Notes: generated from the sequence alone by a model not told the origin. 64,000 bases of DNA from Kordia periserrulae (GCF_003054265.1 NZ_QBKT01000001.1:886823-950822); one strand, 5' to 3'; positions 17,432-26,893 are shown, counted from the stretch's first letter. Made by a program: numbers and translations.

Positions 17432-18772
17432 TCACCTTAGCGTTCGCTTTACTTCCCGATTCAAATACCAGCCTGTGACAAGCGTAGCTAATACATCGGC
17501 AATAGGAAACGAAACCCAAACGCCAAAGATTCCGAAGTATGTTGGTAAGATAAGAACAAGTGGAATGAGGAAAAATCCTTGTTTGGTTAAGGTTAATAAT
17601 AAGGCTGGAATGGCTTTTCCAATGGCTTGAAAATAGCCTGCTCCAATCATTTGTACAGCAATGAGTGGTGTAACGAGAAAAACCCAACGTAGCGCATTGG
17701 GCGTTTCACGAATAACGGTTTCATCTTTTGTAAATATGAAGGTGATTTGTTCTGGAAATATCATGATGACCGCAAAAATAAGCAATGCTAAACCTGTTCC
17801 GTATTTGATAGAAATATTGATACTTTCGCGCACACGCGCCAATTTTTCTGCGCCGTAATTATAGCCTGCAATCGGCAGAAATCCTTGTGAAATTCCCATC
17901 ACAGGAAATAAGGCAAACATCAACATTCGGCTAATGATACCGTAAATAGTTACCGAAGTTTCGCCACCATAGGCAAATAAGGTATGATTGAGAACGATGG
18001 ATAGTATACTTACCATTCCTTGTCGCGCCAAGGTGACGCCGCCCAATTCTGTAATTTCTCTCACAATGGCATGTTCCAACTTAAAACAACGCAATTTGAT
18101 TTTGAGTTCGCTGTATTTTGATATGAAAAACCAGTAAATAAAGAGAAAGCAAATAAAGTACGAAATCGACGTTGCCCAAGCCGCGCCTGCCATGCCCATA
18201 TCCAACACATTGATAAATAGGTAATCAAAAAAGATGTTTCCAATGGCAGGAAGTATCAAAGCTACCATGGCAAATTTGGGTTTTCCTTCGGCACGTACTA
18301 CTGGATTTCCCGTCATACACAGTGCTAAAAACGGAATTCCATACATGACAATGACATAGTAGATTTCTGCGGGCGAATAAATGTCTCCATTCGCACCAAA
18401 AAGTGCCAAACCTTCTTCTTTAAAGACGAGTCCGACAACCACAAAGAAAACTGCCAAGCCAAGCGACATTACAATCATGTTTCCAAAGGTTCGTTGGGCT
18501 TTGTCTTGATCGTCTTTTCCCAACGCTCTGGAAATGATAGAGGCACCACCAACACCAATTGCCATTCCGATAGAAGCAATTAAAAAGGTGAGTGGCACTA
18601 CAACCGTAATTGCGGCAATTGCCATCGGTCCAATCCATTGTCCCACAAAAATAGTATCTACAACCATGTTGAGCGACATTACCAAGATGCCAATCGATGC
18701 TGGAACTGCTTGTGCAATGAGTAGTTTTCCAATAGGTTCTGTACCTAATGCTGCCGATTTGTTGATTGCCAT
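17432..18772 (-). CDS. MATE family efflux transporter
   Basis: This 446-residue protein has twelve hydrophobic helices and the multidrug and toxic compound extrusion fold. It exports organic cations or drugs in exchange for Na+ or H+. Typical segments are the N-terminal LLIAQAVPASIGILVMSLN, and G-x-G-G-A-S-I-I-S-R in the first repeat. Its ATG overlaps the hemH stop by one base (TAATG), so it is translationally coupled to ferrochelatase. Export of porphyrin is a tempting but untested idea. Confidence 0.9.
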   Translation of the reverse strand: MAINKSAALGTEPIGKLLIAQAVPASIGILVMSLNMVVDTIFVGQWIGPMAIAAITVVVPLTFLIASIGMAIGVGGASIISRALGKDDQDKAQRTFGNMIVMSLGLAVFFVVVGLVFKEEGLALFGANGDIYSPAEIYYVIVMYGIPFLALCMTGNPVVRAEGKPKFAMVALILPAIGNIFFDYLFINVLDMGMAGAAWATSISYFICFLFIYWFFISKYSELKIKLRCFKLEHAIVREITELGGVTLARQGMVSILSIVLNHTLFAYGGETSVTIYGIISRMLMFALFPVMGISQGFLPIAGYNYGAEKLARVRESINISIKYGTGLALLIFAVIMIFPEQITFIFTKDETVIRETPNALRWVFLVTPLIAVQMIGAGYFQAIGKAIPALLLTLTKQGFFLIPLVLILPTYFGIFGVWVSFPIADVLATLVTGWYLNREVKRTLR

Positions 18773-19815
18773 TAGGCAGTGATTTCTTCTTTAGGTTGTG
18801 ATGTGACGCTCCATTCGTTAATCCAGCGTGTCATGACTTTTACCCAATCATCATCATCGTTTAAGCATGGAATGTGTTGGTATTGTTCTCCGCCAGCTTC
18901 TTTGAATTCTTCTTCGCCTTCCATCGCAATTTCTTCGAGTGTCTCTAAACAATCTGCCACAAAGGCTGGTGTAATGACCACTAAATTCTTTTTGCCTTCT
19001 TGTGGAAAACGTTCAAATTCTTTGTCCGTGTACGGTTTTAACCAAGGATCGCCTCCTAATCTCGATTGAAAGGAATTGCTAAATGTATCTTTGTCTAATT
19101 CTAAATATTCTCCGACCAATTTTGTGGTTTCAAAACATTGATGTCTGTAACAATAGTCGTGCGCTTTTGAAGGTGTATTGCAACAACTTCCATCTATTTT
19201 GCAGTGCGATTTGGTAGGATCGCTTTTGCGAATGTGTCGCTCAGGAATTCCGTGATACGAAAACAGAATGTGATCGTAGTCAATGTCTTTGATGTAAGAT
19301 TTTATTTTTTCTGAAAGTACGCGAATGTAGTCTGGATGCTTGTAAAAAGGTGGCATAATCGTCAATTCCATGTTTGGAAAATGTGCTTGCTGCTCTTCTT
19401 TTGTTTTGACAACTACCGTTTCATACGACGACATCGCATAGTGAGGATACAGCGGAACTACCAATACTTCATCGACACCTTTATCGTGCAACTCTTGCAA
19501 TCCTTTTTGAATGCTCATAGAGCCGTATCGCATTCCTAATGCTACAGGAACTTTGGCACGTGCTTGTATTTTTTCTTGAAAACGCTCTGAAATAATGATT
19601 AATGGAGAACCTTCATCCCACCAGATTTTTTGATAGGCTTTTGCCGATTTTTTTGGTCGCGTATTGAGAATAATTCCTTTTACCAAAAACGTTCGCAACC
19701 ATTTTGGAACGTCAATCACACGTTCGTCCATGAGGAATTCGGCTAAATATCTTTTTACATCTTTCGGATTGGGAGTATCTGGCGAACCAAGATTTATCAG
19801 TAATACACCTTTCAT
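18772..19815 (-). CDS. hemH: Ferrochelatase with internal cysteine cluster
   Basis: This 347-residue enzyme inserts Fe2+ into protoporphyrin IX, the last step of protoheme synthesis. The start is the ATG at 19813-19815, which gives the family N-terminus KGVLLINLGSP; an in-frame extension of 13 codons is unlikely. The catalytic His188 is in LFSYHGIPERH, and a C-terminal acidic metal-path region (about 310) is present. Five cysteines fall between residues 205 and 227 (Cys205, 211, 212, 222, 227). That fits the class of bacterial ferrochelatases whose [2Fe-2S] cluster is ligated by an internal segment rather than the C-terminus. The MATE gene follows with a one-base overlap. Confidence 0.95.
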   Translation of the reverse strand: MKGVLLINLGSPDTPNPKDVKRYLAEFLMDERVIDVPKWLRTFLVKGIILNTRPKKSAKAYQKIWWDEGSPLIIISERFQEKIQARAKVPVALGMRYGSMSIQKGLQELHDKGVDEVLVVPLYPHYAMSSYETVVVKTKEEQQAHFPNMELTIMPPFYKHPDYIRVLSEKIKSYIKDIDYDHILFSYHGIPERHIRKSDPTKSHCKIDGSCCNTPSKAHDYCYRHQCFETTKLVGEYLELDKDTFSNSFQSRLGGDPWLKPYTDKEFERFPQEGKKNLVVITPAFVADCLETLEEIAMEGEEEFKEAGGEQYQHIPCLNDDDDWVKVMTRWINEWSVTSQPKEEITA

Positions 19816-20011
19816 CTGTATTGTTATGTTTTTTGTTCTTTTTCTTAAACACAAAAATACGACTCTATCTTCAATTAATACGAAGAGAAGTATAGGAAAT
19901 CTTTATACGCTCATTTAAAATTAAATCAAAAATAATTTTAGCAAGTCTTTCGAACAATATTCTGAATGTTACTTTAAAATTGAAGTGTATAGTAGAAAAG
20001 TTAAGTTTCTT

Positions 20012-20062
20012 ACTTTCGTTTTCTTTGCTCGCCCAAATAAAAGAAACAAAAGAAAAGGCGCT
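20012..20062. repeat. Intergenic repeat with CGTTTTCTTTG / CAAAAGAAAAGG arms
   Basis: Pyrimidine-rich CGTTTTCTTTGCTCGCC is followed by purine-rich ACAAAAGAAAAGGCG, forming an imperfect inverted repeat. The layout is like the dispersed intergenic repeats of many Flavobacteriaceae genomes. It is the only copy in this window. Confidence 0.4.
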
Positions 20063-20253
20063 TTTAGTTCGTGAGTTTTCTATTTTAAATAAAGGAACTC
20101 ATGAATCTTTGATTTCCAGAGGTGTTTTTAGTTTTCTTTAAGGGAAAACTGAAACCGCAATAATTTTTTCGAAACCTCAAATTAACCATGCCCTATTTTG
20201 GAATTATGAAATTTGTGTATTTCTCCTTGTTCAATAATTTTAATTCTTTTGCG

Positions 20254-20288
20254 AAAAAATCATTACTACACTGCGGAAAAGAAAAAAT
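20254..20288. repeat. Dispersed 35-bp intergenic repeat, copy B
   Basis: It matches 6567-6601 with four mismatches, same orientation, in noncoding DNA 140 bp before the TraB-like gene. Confidence 0.5.
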
Positions 20289-20431
20289 CGCTCTTAGAAA
20301 TATTCTCTTCACTAATTAGATGCTGTTTTTCACGCATTATGATTCCGTTAACACGATAGAATTTATATCTTTAGTACATTAGTTGACATTTTACCGATAA
20401 CACGATTACCATTAAATTTTCTACCCTTTTT

Positions 20432-23400
20432 ATGCGATTTTATATTTCTCTTTTATTTCTGTGTTGTTCCACTTTTATAGTTGCGCAAGAAGAAAAACAA
20501 AGTCTACTTTGGGAAGTTTCTGGAAACGGCATGGAAAAACCATCCTATTTGTATGGAACGATGCACGTAAGCAAGAAAGTCGCTTTCCGATTGGACGACG
20601 TGTTTTTTAAAGCCTTAGAAGCTGCTGAAACGGTGGCTTTGGAGTCTGATCCGACTACGTGGTTGGCGCATAATTATGAGCAAATGTCTGATATGTCACC
20701 TAGAGATTATGACTACAATAATTTTTACGACCGAAATTTTAATCCGCAGTTTCCTGAGAAAGAAGCAGTGCGACGTATCATCCGATTTGACAACAGAATT
20801 ATTAATGGATATTTGTATCGAAAGCAAGCTGGCGCAGACGATTTTGAGGAAGAAACCTACTTAGATATGTTTATTTATCAAGCTGGGAAAAAGAATAACA
20901 AACCCATTATCAGCTTAGAAGATATTAAAGAATCACGGTATTTAACATCGCGCGCAGCCTATAATCCCATGAAGAAAAAACCTGATGAATGGGTACAAAA
21001 AATGTTTAAAGATCAAAGTCGCTACAAAGTTCAAGAAGATGCGTACCGCGATCGAAATATCGAATTGCTCGATTCTATTGGAGCTGCTGTCAATACCAAC
21101 TTTTATCGCGAACACATGTTGTACAAACGCAATGAAAATATGGTACGTGTGATGGATTCGCTGATGCAACACAAAACGGTGTTTGCTGGTGTTGGTGCGG
21201 CACATTTGGCTGGTGAAAAAGGCATGTTGCAAATGCTGGAAAATCTTGGCTACACTGTAAAACCGCTAACTTCTGAACAAACAGACTATGCACTGAAAGC
21301 CAAAGTAGCTTTGGAAGATTTATATATAGCGCCCAAATTAAATACGTATAGCACGCCCGATGGTTTTATTACGATTAAAACTTTTGACGAACTTAGAGAG
21401 TTTGTGTATAAAGAACAAAAATTCTACCTCGCACCCGACATGACTAATGGCGCGTATTTGACCATTACACGATTGAATACCTACGATTATTTTCCAAAGA
21501 AAAAAGAAAAAGAAGCAATCACCTTAGCAGAAATTGATCCGTTGTTGTATGAAGATATTCCTGGCGATATTATTTCGAAAGAAAACTTTACAAGTCCGTT
21601 TCCAGGATTTAGCATTGTGAACAAAACCAAAAAAGGCGATTACCAAAAGTATCATATTTATAAAACGCCGCTGGAAATAATTGTCATCAAATTTGGTGGA
21701 AAAAAAGATTTTGTGCTGCAATACGAAGAGGAAATTTTCGAATCAATTCAGTTTCAAAAACCTTCTGACGCATTGAAAACGTACACGTCCGAATATCATA
21801 AATACGAGTTTTTGTTTCCAGCCAATTATATTTCTGACAATACTAAAAACGCAGGAAATAAGCTATTGCAAGCGGCTGTAAATGACGAATATTATTTTTT
21901 TAAGGAAGCCTTTGTAAGTGACCTTTCGTATATTGAAGAAGATGCGTTTGAAGCTGAGTATATTCACGAGAATTTTTACAAGAAATTAGACCTTGAAAAG
22001 CTGCAAGGTGAGTTTGTTGATTTTCGCTATAAAAGTTATGAATCTTCTGCGATTGTGGATTCCATCACACAGAAAAAAATCTATTTAAAAACGGTTGTAA
22101 AAGACGAAAGTTATTATTTGCTTGGTTTTATTGGGAATGATGCTCTAAAAGCGAAAACTTATTTTAATTCGTTCAAACTAAAAACACCAAAATACGAGCA
22201 ATTTAAAACAGTTATTGACACTGCTTTGCATTTTTCTGTATGGACAAATACCAAGCAACCATTGGCGCAACGCTCGTACAAATCGCGATTTAATACGGAT
22301 AAAAAGCCGTATAATGAGGAGCAAAAATTTTCGACATATACTTCCAAAAGCAATGAACAAATATTTGTAAGCAGAGTTAAATATCACGACTTGCAAATGT
22401 TTCACAATATTGATAGCGTATGGAATGGAATGGAACGTTTTTACAAATCGAGGCTTGTGATTGAAGATAAGAAACTTGAGCAAAAAAATGATATGTACAT
22501 AAGTACGTATATTTTAAAAGACACCGCAAGTGCCAAGCGCATCTACCGAAAAAGCATTTTAAAAAAAGGAGTATTGTATATGTTATCAACGCTGGAAGAT
22601 TCCATTTCAGAACGTTCGGAATTTGTCAAAAACTTTTATGACACATTTACACCGCAAGATACCTTGCTTGGAAAAGATGTCTTTGCAGATAAAACGGGAA
22701 TTTTCTTTGATGGTATTAAAAACAACGACAGTATTGTATTGCAATCATACGATAATATCAAATTTTCAGATAAGCATGCAGAAGCCATCATGCATCTTTT
22801 AAAAACACATGAATTTCCTGAAGATCGTGAAAACATCAAAAACTACCTGATTACTTCGTTGGGGAAATTGAAAAATCCACGTATTTATCCGTTTATCAAA
22901 AATTTGTATGTGGAAGCATACGACAAACCAACAACGCAAACCGCTATTTTAAGAATGCTGTTGCTTCAAGAAAATGAAGCATCTCACAAGCTGATATTGG
23001 AGGTACTAAAAAAGGATTTTCCGTTAGAGTCCAAAGCGACTAGCAGACTTTTTAAAGTTGGAAAAAAGAACTTGGAACTCAAAAAAGAATTGTTCCCAGA
23101 ATTGCTTGAATATTCTAGCATTCAAGAATATAAAACACCGATTTACGAGTTGCTGACACAACTGTGCGATAGCAATTACGTAAAACCAAAAGTGTACAAA
23201 AAATATAAACATCAGTTGTTGACTGATGCAAAGATTGAAATAAAGCGAAACTTAGGAAAATCTAACTATTTTAAAGGAAATGATGCTTTAGAACGTTATG
23301 TAAAGTTGCTATTTCCGTATCGAAAAGATAAAAATGTAACAGATTTTTACAACAAATTGGTTACAACAGAATCAAGAGCTGCATTGACAACTTATTTTGC

Positions 23401-23881
23401 TTTGCTAGTTGAACATAAAGAATCCATTCCGCAAGAGTTGAAAGAGAAAACCTTGTACGAAGAAAAAGCATTGGCAACTACCTTGTGGAAACTCGGAAAA
23501 AAAGACTTGCTCGGTATGGTGCCCGATTCGTTAAAAACCCAACAACGCTATGCAAAAGCTGGATTGGTAAGTCACTTAGGACTCGATAAAGAAAAAGACA
23601 CTATTTCGTTTGTAAAAACGATTAAAGTACACAACGAAGATGGAGATATTACGATTTATTTCTTTGAAACTAAAGAAGAAAATCGCTATGGCGAAATGCA
23701 AAAATTGCATTATGTCGCTTTTCTTGACAAACCTGAGTTGACAATTGAACCATATTCATTCGACAATTCAAGAGGAAAGCGCATTTACGGGAATGAAATT
23801 GACGAAGAACTCTTTGAAGAAGCTGTAGAACGTGTAAAGTATAATAAGCGAAGGCGCATTAGCGGATTGTTACAATTTTAA
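20432..23881 (+). CDS. TraB/GumN domain protein with 850-residue C-terminal extension
   Basis: This 1149-residue exported protein has a signal peptide ending at IVAQ. Residues 20-300 form a TraB/GumN domain: the YLYGTMHVS motif supplies the GxxH pair, and FAGVGAAHLAGEKGM is the C-terminal conserved segment. Known members look like metal-dependent hydrolases or protease-like enzymes, but the substrate is unsettled. Ordinary members end here at about 290 residues. The extra part has no motif I know: residues 320-740 look alpha/beta with repeated Y-x-F-L-F-P and F-x-S-F/I-x-x-K strands, and the last 400 appear helical and repeat-like, perhaps HEAT-like. It is a single gene. Confidence 0.78.
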   Translation: MRFYISLLFLCCSTFIVAQEEKQSLLWEVSGNGMEKPSYLYGTMHVSKKVAFRLDDVFFKALEAAETVALESDPTTWLAHNYEQMSDMSPRDYDYNNFYDRNFNPQFPEKEAVRRIIRFDNRIINGYLYRKQAGADDFEEETYLDMFIYQAGKKNNKPIISLEDIKESRYLTSRAAYNPMKKKPDEWVQKMFKDQSRYKVQEDAYRDRNIELLDSIGAAVNTNFYREHMLYKRNENMVRVMDSLMQHKTVFAGVGAAHLAGEKGMLQMLENLGYTVKPLTSEQTDYALKAKVALEDLYIAPKLNTYSTPDGFITIKTFDELREFVYKEQKFYLAPDMTNGAYLTITRLNTYDYFPKKKEKEAITLAEIDPLLYEDIPGDIISKENFTSPFPGFSIVNKTKKGDYQKYHIYKTPLEIIVIKFGGKKDFVLQYEEEIFESIQFQKPSDALKTYTSEYHKYEFLFPANYISDNTKNAGNKLLQAAVNDEYYFFKEAFVSDLSYIEEDAFEAEYIHENFYKKLDLEKLQGEFVDFRYKSYESSAIVDSITQKKIYLKTVVKDESYYLLGFIGNDALKAKTYFNSFKLKTPKYEQFKTVIDTALHFSVWTNTKQPLAQRSYKSRFNTDKKPYNEEQKFSTYTSKSNEQIFVSRVKYHDLQMFHNIDSVWNGMERFYKSRLVIEDKKLEQKNDMYISTYILKDTASAKRIYRKSILKKGVLYMLSTLEDSISERSEFVKNFYDTFTPQDTLLGKDVFADKTGIFFDGIKNNDSIVLQSYDNIKFSDKHAEAIMHLLKTHEFPEDRENIKNYLITSLGKLKNPRIYPFIKNLYVEAYDKPTTQTAILRMLLLQENEASHKLILEVLKKDFPLESKATSRLFKVGKKNLELKKELFPELLEYSSIQEYKTPIYELLTQLCDSNYVKPKVYKKYKHQLLTDAKIEIKRNLGKSNYFKGNDALERYVKLLFPYRKDKNVTDFYNKLVTTESRAALTTYFALLVEHKESIPQELKEKTLYEEKALATTLWKLGKKDLLGMVPDSLKTQQRYAKAGLVSHLGLDKEKDTISFVKTIKVHNEDGDITIYFFETKEENRYGEMQKLHYVAFLDKPELTIEPYSFDNSRGKRIYGNEIDEELFEEAVERVKYNKRRRISGLLQF

Positions 23882-23924
23882 TGATATAGATTTGTTTCGA
23901 CGTTTATACTGTTTGGAAATAATT

Positions 23925-23953
23925 GCTAGCGCGAGTTTGAAGCTCGCGCTAGC
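23925..23953. repeat. CTAGCGCGAG palindrome, copy 1
   Basis: An 11-bp perfect stem (GCTAGCGCGAG at 23925-23935, CTCGCGCTAGC at 23943-23953) surrounds a 7-nt loop. The same arms with a different loop occur at 25831-25858, on the other side of the aminotransferase gene. It may also end transcription of the TraB-like gene, although no T run follows. Confidence 0.7.
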
Positions 23954-23963
23954 TTGTTCTAAA

Positions 23964-24183
23964 TTAACGTGAGTTCGACTTAAGAAATCACCATGCAATT
24001 CATAATTCACTGATAAATAACTAATTGTCAGTTCGAGCGCAGTCGAGAACAGCTAGGAATTGATAATTTCAAAGGAATCTCGGTAGCTTCGCTCGGTATC
24101 TACGATAATGCTCGATTTGACATTGAGCATAATCTATTAGTAATCAGCCACATAATAGAATAGTTATATCGAACTCACGTTAA
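23964..24183. mobile_element. MITE-like element with 15-bp terminal inverted repeats
   Basis: TTAACGTGAGTTCGA at 23964-23978 is matched exactly in reverse at 24169-24183, enclosing 190 bp with no ORF. Inside lies a second inverted pair, TGTCAGTTCGAGC (24027-24039) and GCTCGATTTGACA (24110-24122). The right end abuts the stop codon of the aminotransferase gene. Size, symmetry and lack of coding sequence fit a miniature inverted-repeat element or a large palindromic intergenic repeat. No transposase is in the window. Confidence 0.55.
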
Positions 24184-24184
24184 A

Positions 24185-25675
24185 TTAACTCAATACTTCT
24201 TCTTGCGTTACTGCATTTAATTCTTCTATTGTTATGGTATGATTTTTTTGGATGAGACTCGCAATTTTAAGCACTACTGCCGTAATTTGATTAGGTAAAT
24301 TCATAATATGTGGACAAATGCGCAACGCTTCCGGATGCGGATTGTCACCTTTTCTTTCAGGAATAAACCCAACCGCAAAACGATTCTTTTCGTTTTTTTC
24401 TCCATACAAATCATTGTATAATTTTTCATGATTAATCGCGCCGTTTGGTGTTGTGATGCTAAATACCGTCACGCCATTGGAAAACTTTTGAGAAATTGGC
24501 GTTATATGCTCAACTTTCACACGAAGTCTTTCCGCCATCAATACTAACTTTTTTCGTAAATCGTCTTGTAAAAATTTAACGCGTTCTTCTATACGTTTTG
24601 GATTGCTTCCATTAATTCTATTATGCGTGGCAATGGTTTGCCCCAAAGCATAAATATTGGCTTCGTCGCGTTGTCCAAGCAATTCAAATCGTGAAGTATC
24701 ATTCGGTATCGTATCGCTAAATCCAATTTTTCCGTCATACGCGTGAATGCTAATGTCAAAATTTTGCGCGCGTTCAGGTTTCATGTAAAAGATGCCTGTT
24801 TCAAAAGGTCCCATCAACCATTTGTGCGAACTAGACGCAAAACTGTCACAATCTACACCTTTAACACCATTTTTTTCTTTCAAATTAATTTCCAATCCGC
24901 CCCAACTTACTGCGCCATCAATATGAATATGAATTTCTGGATATTCCGCTCGAACTCGTGCTACAATTTCTTTGGAAGGCATGCAAATTCCAGAAATATT
25001 GGAAACTTCTGAAAAACTCAGCATCACAATTTTTTCGCTCGATTGTCTAATAGCATCAATAATAACATCGCCGATTTCTTTCGTGATTTCAGCATCTGTA
25101 CTATTGAAAAAATCAACGTCTTTTAAAGAAAACATCTTTACTTTTTTGGTGGAAGTCGCTCTTAATTTCCACACATTATTATTTGTCGGATGATTTTCGT
25201 CCCACAAAAGTACTGCGTTGCCTTCCCAATGTTTATAGCCTTTTGAAAGCTGATTGTTAGCTTCACTTGTATTTCGAACTAAAGCAATATTTTTAACGCC
25301 TGATTCCGAAACCGCACCTACATGATAACCAATCACTTTTCGAATGGTTTCTAAAATTTCGGTGTAGCGCTTTTTTCGCGATTGCATAGAAATATCTTCA
25401 TTAAATTGTAATCGCAACGCGTTGATGCTTCGCAACACAGGAAAAAATGTAGGACATAAATTGGCAGAGTTCATCGGCTCTACTGTAAAGTTTGGCGTAA
25501 CTCCGTTGTCAAAAAATAACTTTCGTACATCTGCCCAATCTATAGCAGCATCAATGTGTGAAGTTGGTGTAAAATCTTGTTGTAATTGTTGAAATTGTTC
25601 GTTGGTAATGAGTGATTTTTGTACTAATGTTTCCAAAAGTCCAAGCATGGTGGTTTGAATGGTGTTTGTTTCCAT
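24185..25675 (-). CDS. Class V aminotransferase-fold PLP enzyme
   Basis: This 496-residue fold-type I PLP enzyme is of the cysteine desulfurase / isopenicillin N epimerase-like group. PLP is expected on Lys285 in SSSHKWLMGP, with Asp253 in HIDGA binding the pyridine nitrogen. A short helical N-terminal domain (about residues 1-45) precedes the fold. No catalytic cysteine loop like that of IscS is evident, so a desulfurase role is doubtful and the substrate is unknown. It is a single gene flanked on both sides by CTAGCGCGAG palindromes and by the MITE-like element at its 3' end. Confidence 0.8.
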   Translation of the reverse strand: METNTIQTTMLGLLETLVQKSLITNEQFQQLQQDFTPTSHIDAAIDWADVRKLFFDNGVTPNFTVEPMNSANLCPTFFPVLRSINALRLQFNEDISMQSRKKRYTEILETIRKVIGYHVGAVSESGVKNIALVRNTSEANNQLSKGYKHWEGNAVLLWDENHPTNNNVWKLRATSTKKVKMFSLKDVDFFNSTDAEITKEIGDVIIDAIRQSSEKIVMLSFSEVSNISGICMPSKEIVARVRAEYPEIHIHIDGAVSWGGLEINLKEKNGVKGVDCDSFASSSHKWLMGPFETGIFYMKPERAQNFDISIHAYDGKIGFSDTIPNDTSRFELLGQRDEANIYALGQTIATHNRINGSNPKRIEERVKFLQDDLRKKLVLMAERLRVKVEHITPISQKFSNGVTVFSITTPNGAINHEKLYNDLYGEKNEKNRFAVGFIPERKGDNPHPEALRICPHIMNLPNQITAVVLKIASLIQKNHTITIEELNAVTQEEVLS

Positions 25676-25830
25676 ACGATTGCTATTTAATTGTGTTTCT
25701 TACTCGTTATAGGTTTTTCAGATATCACCTTTTCTTAAACACAAATTTGGACAGAAATAGCACGCCAAAACAGACCAGGACTACGGAAAATACCATTGCG
25801 GATAGTACGCAAAAGTACCGTATTTATACG

Positions 25831-25858
25831 CTAGCGCGAGTGTACAAACTCGCGCTAG
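25831..25858. repeat. CTAGCGCGAG palindrome, copy 2
   Basis: CTAGCGCGAGT (25831-25841) and ACTCGCGCTAG (25848-25858) form an 11-bp stem with a 6-nt loop, in the gap between the aminotransferase start and the end of the AraC gene. Arms match those at 23925-23953 and the loops differ, as expected for a dispersed palindromic repeat kept for its structure. Confidence 0.7.
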
Positions 25859-25888
25859 TATTTTAGTAATGTAAAAATAAAACGTGTA

Positions 25889-26776
25889 CTAACCAGCACT
25901 CGATAAAATATACTTTTTGGGCGTAGTTCCGTACTTCTTTTTAAACGCAGAAATAAAATGACTTGCCGTGCTGTAACCTACTTTTAGTCCGACTTCGTTT
26001 ACGTTGTAACTTCCGGTTTCTAACAACTTACGCGCGTATTCCATTTTATAATCAAACAAAAAGCTAAAGACAGAATCGCCGTAAATTTGCTTAAAGCCTT
26101 CTTTCAACTTCTTAATATTCAGTCCGACTTCATTAGCGAGTTCTTGTAAACTTGGCGGTTCTGCCATGTTTGCAATCACAATATCTTTTGCACGACGAAT
26201 TTTTAATACGTTTTCTTCATCTACCAAAAACGGACATTGCTCAATATCGGCGTCTTCACTTCTATTAAAATACAAGCTCAGCAATTCGTACGCTTTGCCT
26301 TTTAAATATAATTTTTTGATGGACGGATGCATGTTATTATTCAACATCTGATTGAGCACAACCGCCATAATCGGCGTTATTTTCTTATTGTCGTAATACT
26401 TTTTGTCTTTCTTATCCGCGTCTAAAAAGTGAATATAATTGGCTTCTGTAGAAAATAACGAGTGAAATTTTTTAATCGGTAACAACACCGAAATCAACCA
26501 CGTTTTCGGACTTAAATCTACATTGATTGGCAAGTCTGTTTGCGGATTATACAGCAATAGCGCATGCTCGTCCAGCACGTTAAACGAATACCGCCCATTA
26601 TTAAAATTAAACTTACATTCGCCCTTCACACAAAAATGAAATTGAATAAAACTACTATCAATTTCACGTATCAATTGTTGGGTTTCATCACTATCATTTT
26701 GAAGCTTTAAAATGTAAAAACCATCTTCAACCTGAGTTTCTTTTAAAGTACTTTGAGCGTTATTTTTTTCTTCCAT
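25889..26776 (-). CDS. AraC family regulator divergent from hemA
   Basis: This 295-residue protein has an N-terminal beta-rich sensor region (residues 20-150, with FHFCVKGECKFNFNNGRYSF) and a C-terminal AraC double helix-turn-helix (about 195-293, ending in GYSTASHFISAFKKKYGTTPKKY). In many Flavobacteriaceae a gene of this kind is found divergent from hemA, so control of heme synthesis is plausible but inferred. Its own first codons contain one copy of a 17-bp sequence that is repeated before hemA, which would suit autoregulation. Confidence 0.88.
   Translation of the reverse strand: MEEKNNAQSTLKETQVEDGFYILKLQNDSDETQQLIREIDSSFIQFHFCVKGECKFNFNNGRYSFNVLDEHALLLYNPQTDLPINVDLSPKTWLISVLLPIKKFHSLFSTEANYIHFLDADKKDKKYYDNKKITPIMAVVLNQMLNNNMHPSIKKLYLKGKAYELLSLYFNRSEDADIEQCPFLVDEENVLKIRRAKDIVIANMAEPPSLQELANEVGLNIKKLKEGFKQIYGDSVFSFLFDYKMEYARKLLETGSYNVNEVGLKVGYSTASHFISAFKKKYGTTPKKYILSSAG
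26751..26767. repeat. 17-bp direct repeat copy inside the AraC start
   Basis: CTTTGAGCGTTATTTTT is repeated exactly at 26920-26936, 169 bp away on the other side of the AraC-hemA divergent promoter region. This copy lies in codons 4-9 of the AraC gene. Confidence 0.6.
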
Positions 26777-26865
26777 AAGTAGAAATACCTGTTTTTATCT
26801 TATTTAGAACGATTCTATGTTAGATAGCCTAAAAAGCCTTATTTTGCAGTAAAATTACAACATTC

Positions 26866-26893
26866 TAGATGTTTTTCAGAAGAATCACATCTA
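26866..26893. promoter_or_regulatory. Inverted repeat in the AraC-hemA intergenic region
   Basis: TAGATGT (26866-26872) and ACATCTA (26887-26893) are inverted arms with a 14-nt spacer. The centre lies about 100 bp from both start codons, which suits an operator, but the pair is short and could be chance. Confidence 0.35.

Larger units (their letters stand above)
19816..20431. other. 616-bp noncoding region with dispersed repeats
   Basis: This AT-rich gap separates divergent hemH and the TraB-like gene. It holds a CTTTGCTCGCCCAAA-type intergenic repeat at about 20012-20062, and the 35-bp repeat at 20254-20288. I see no ORF with coding character, no tRNA and no riboswitch fold that I recognise. 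Promoters of both flanking genes must lie here. Confidence 0.6.
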
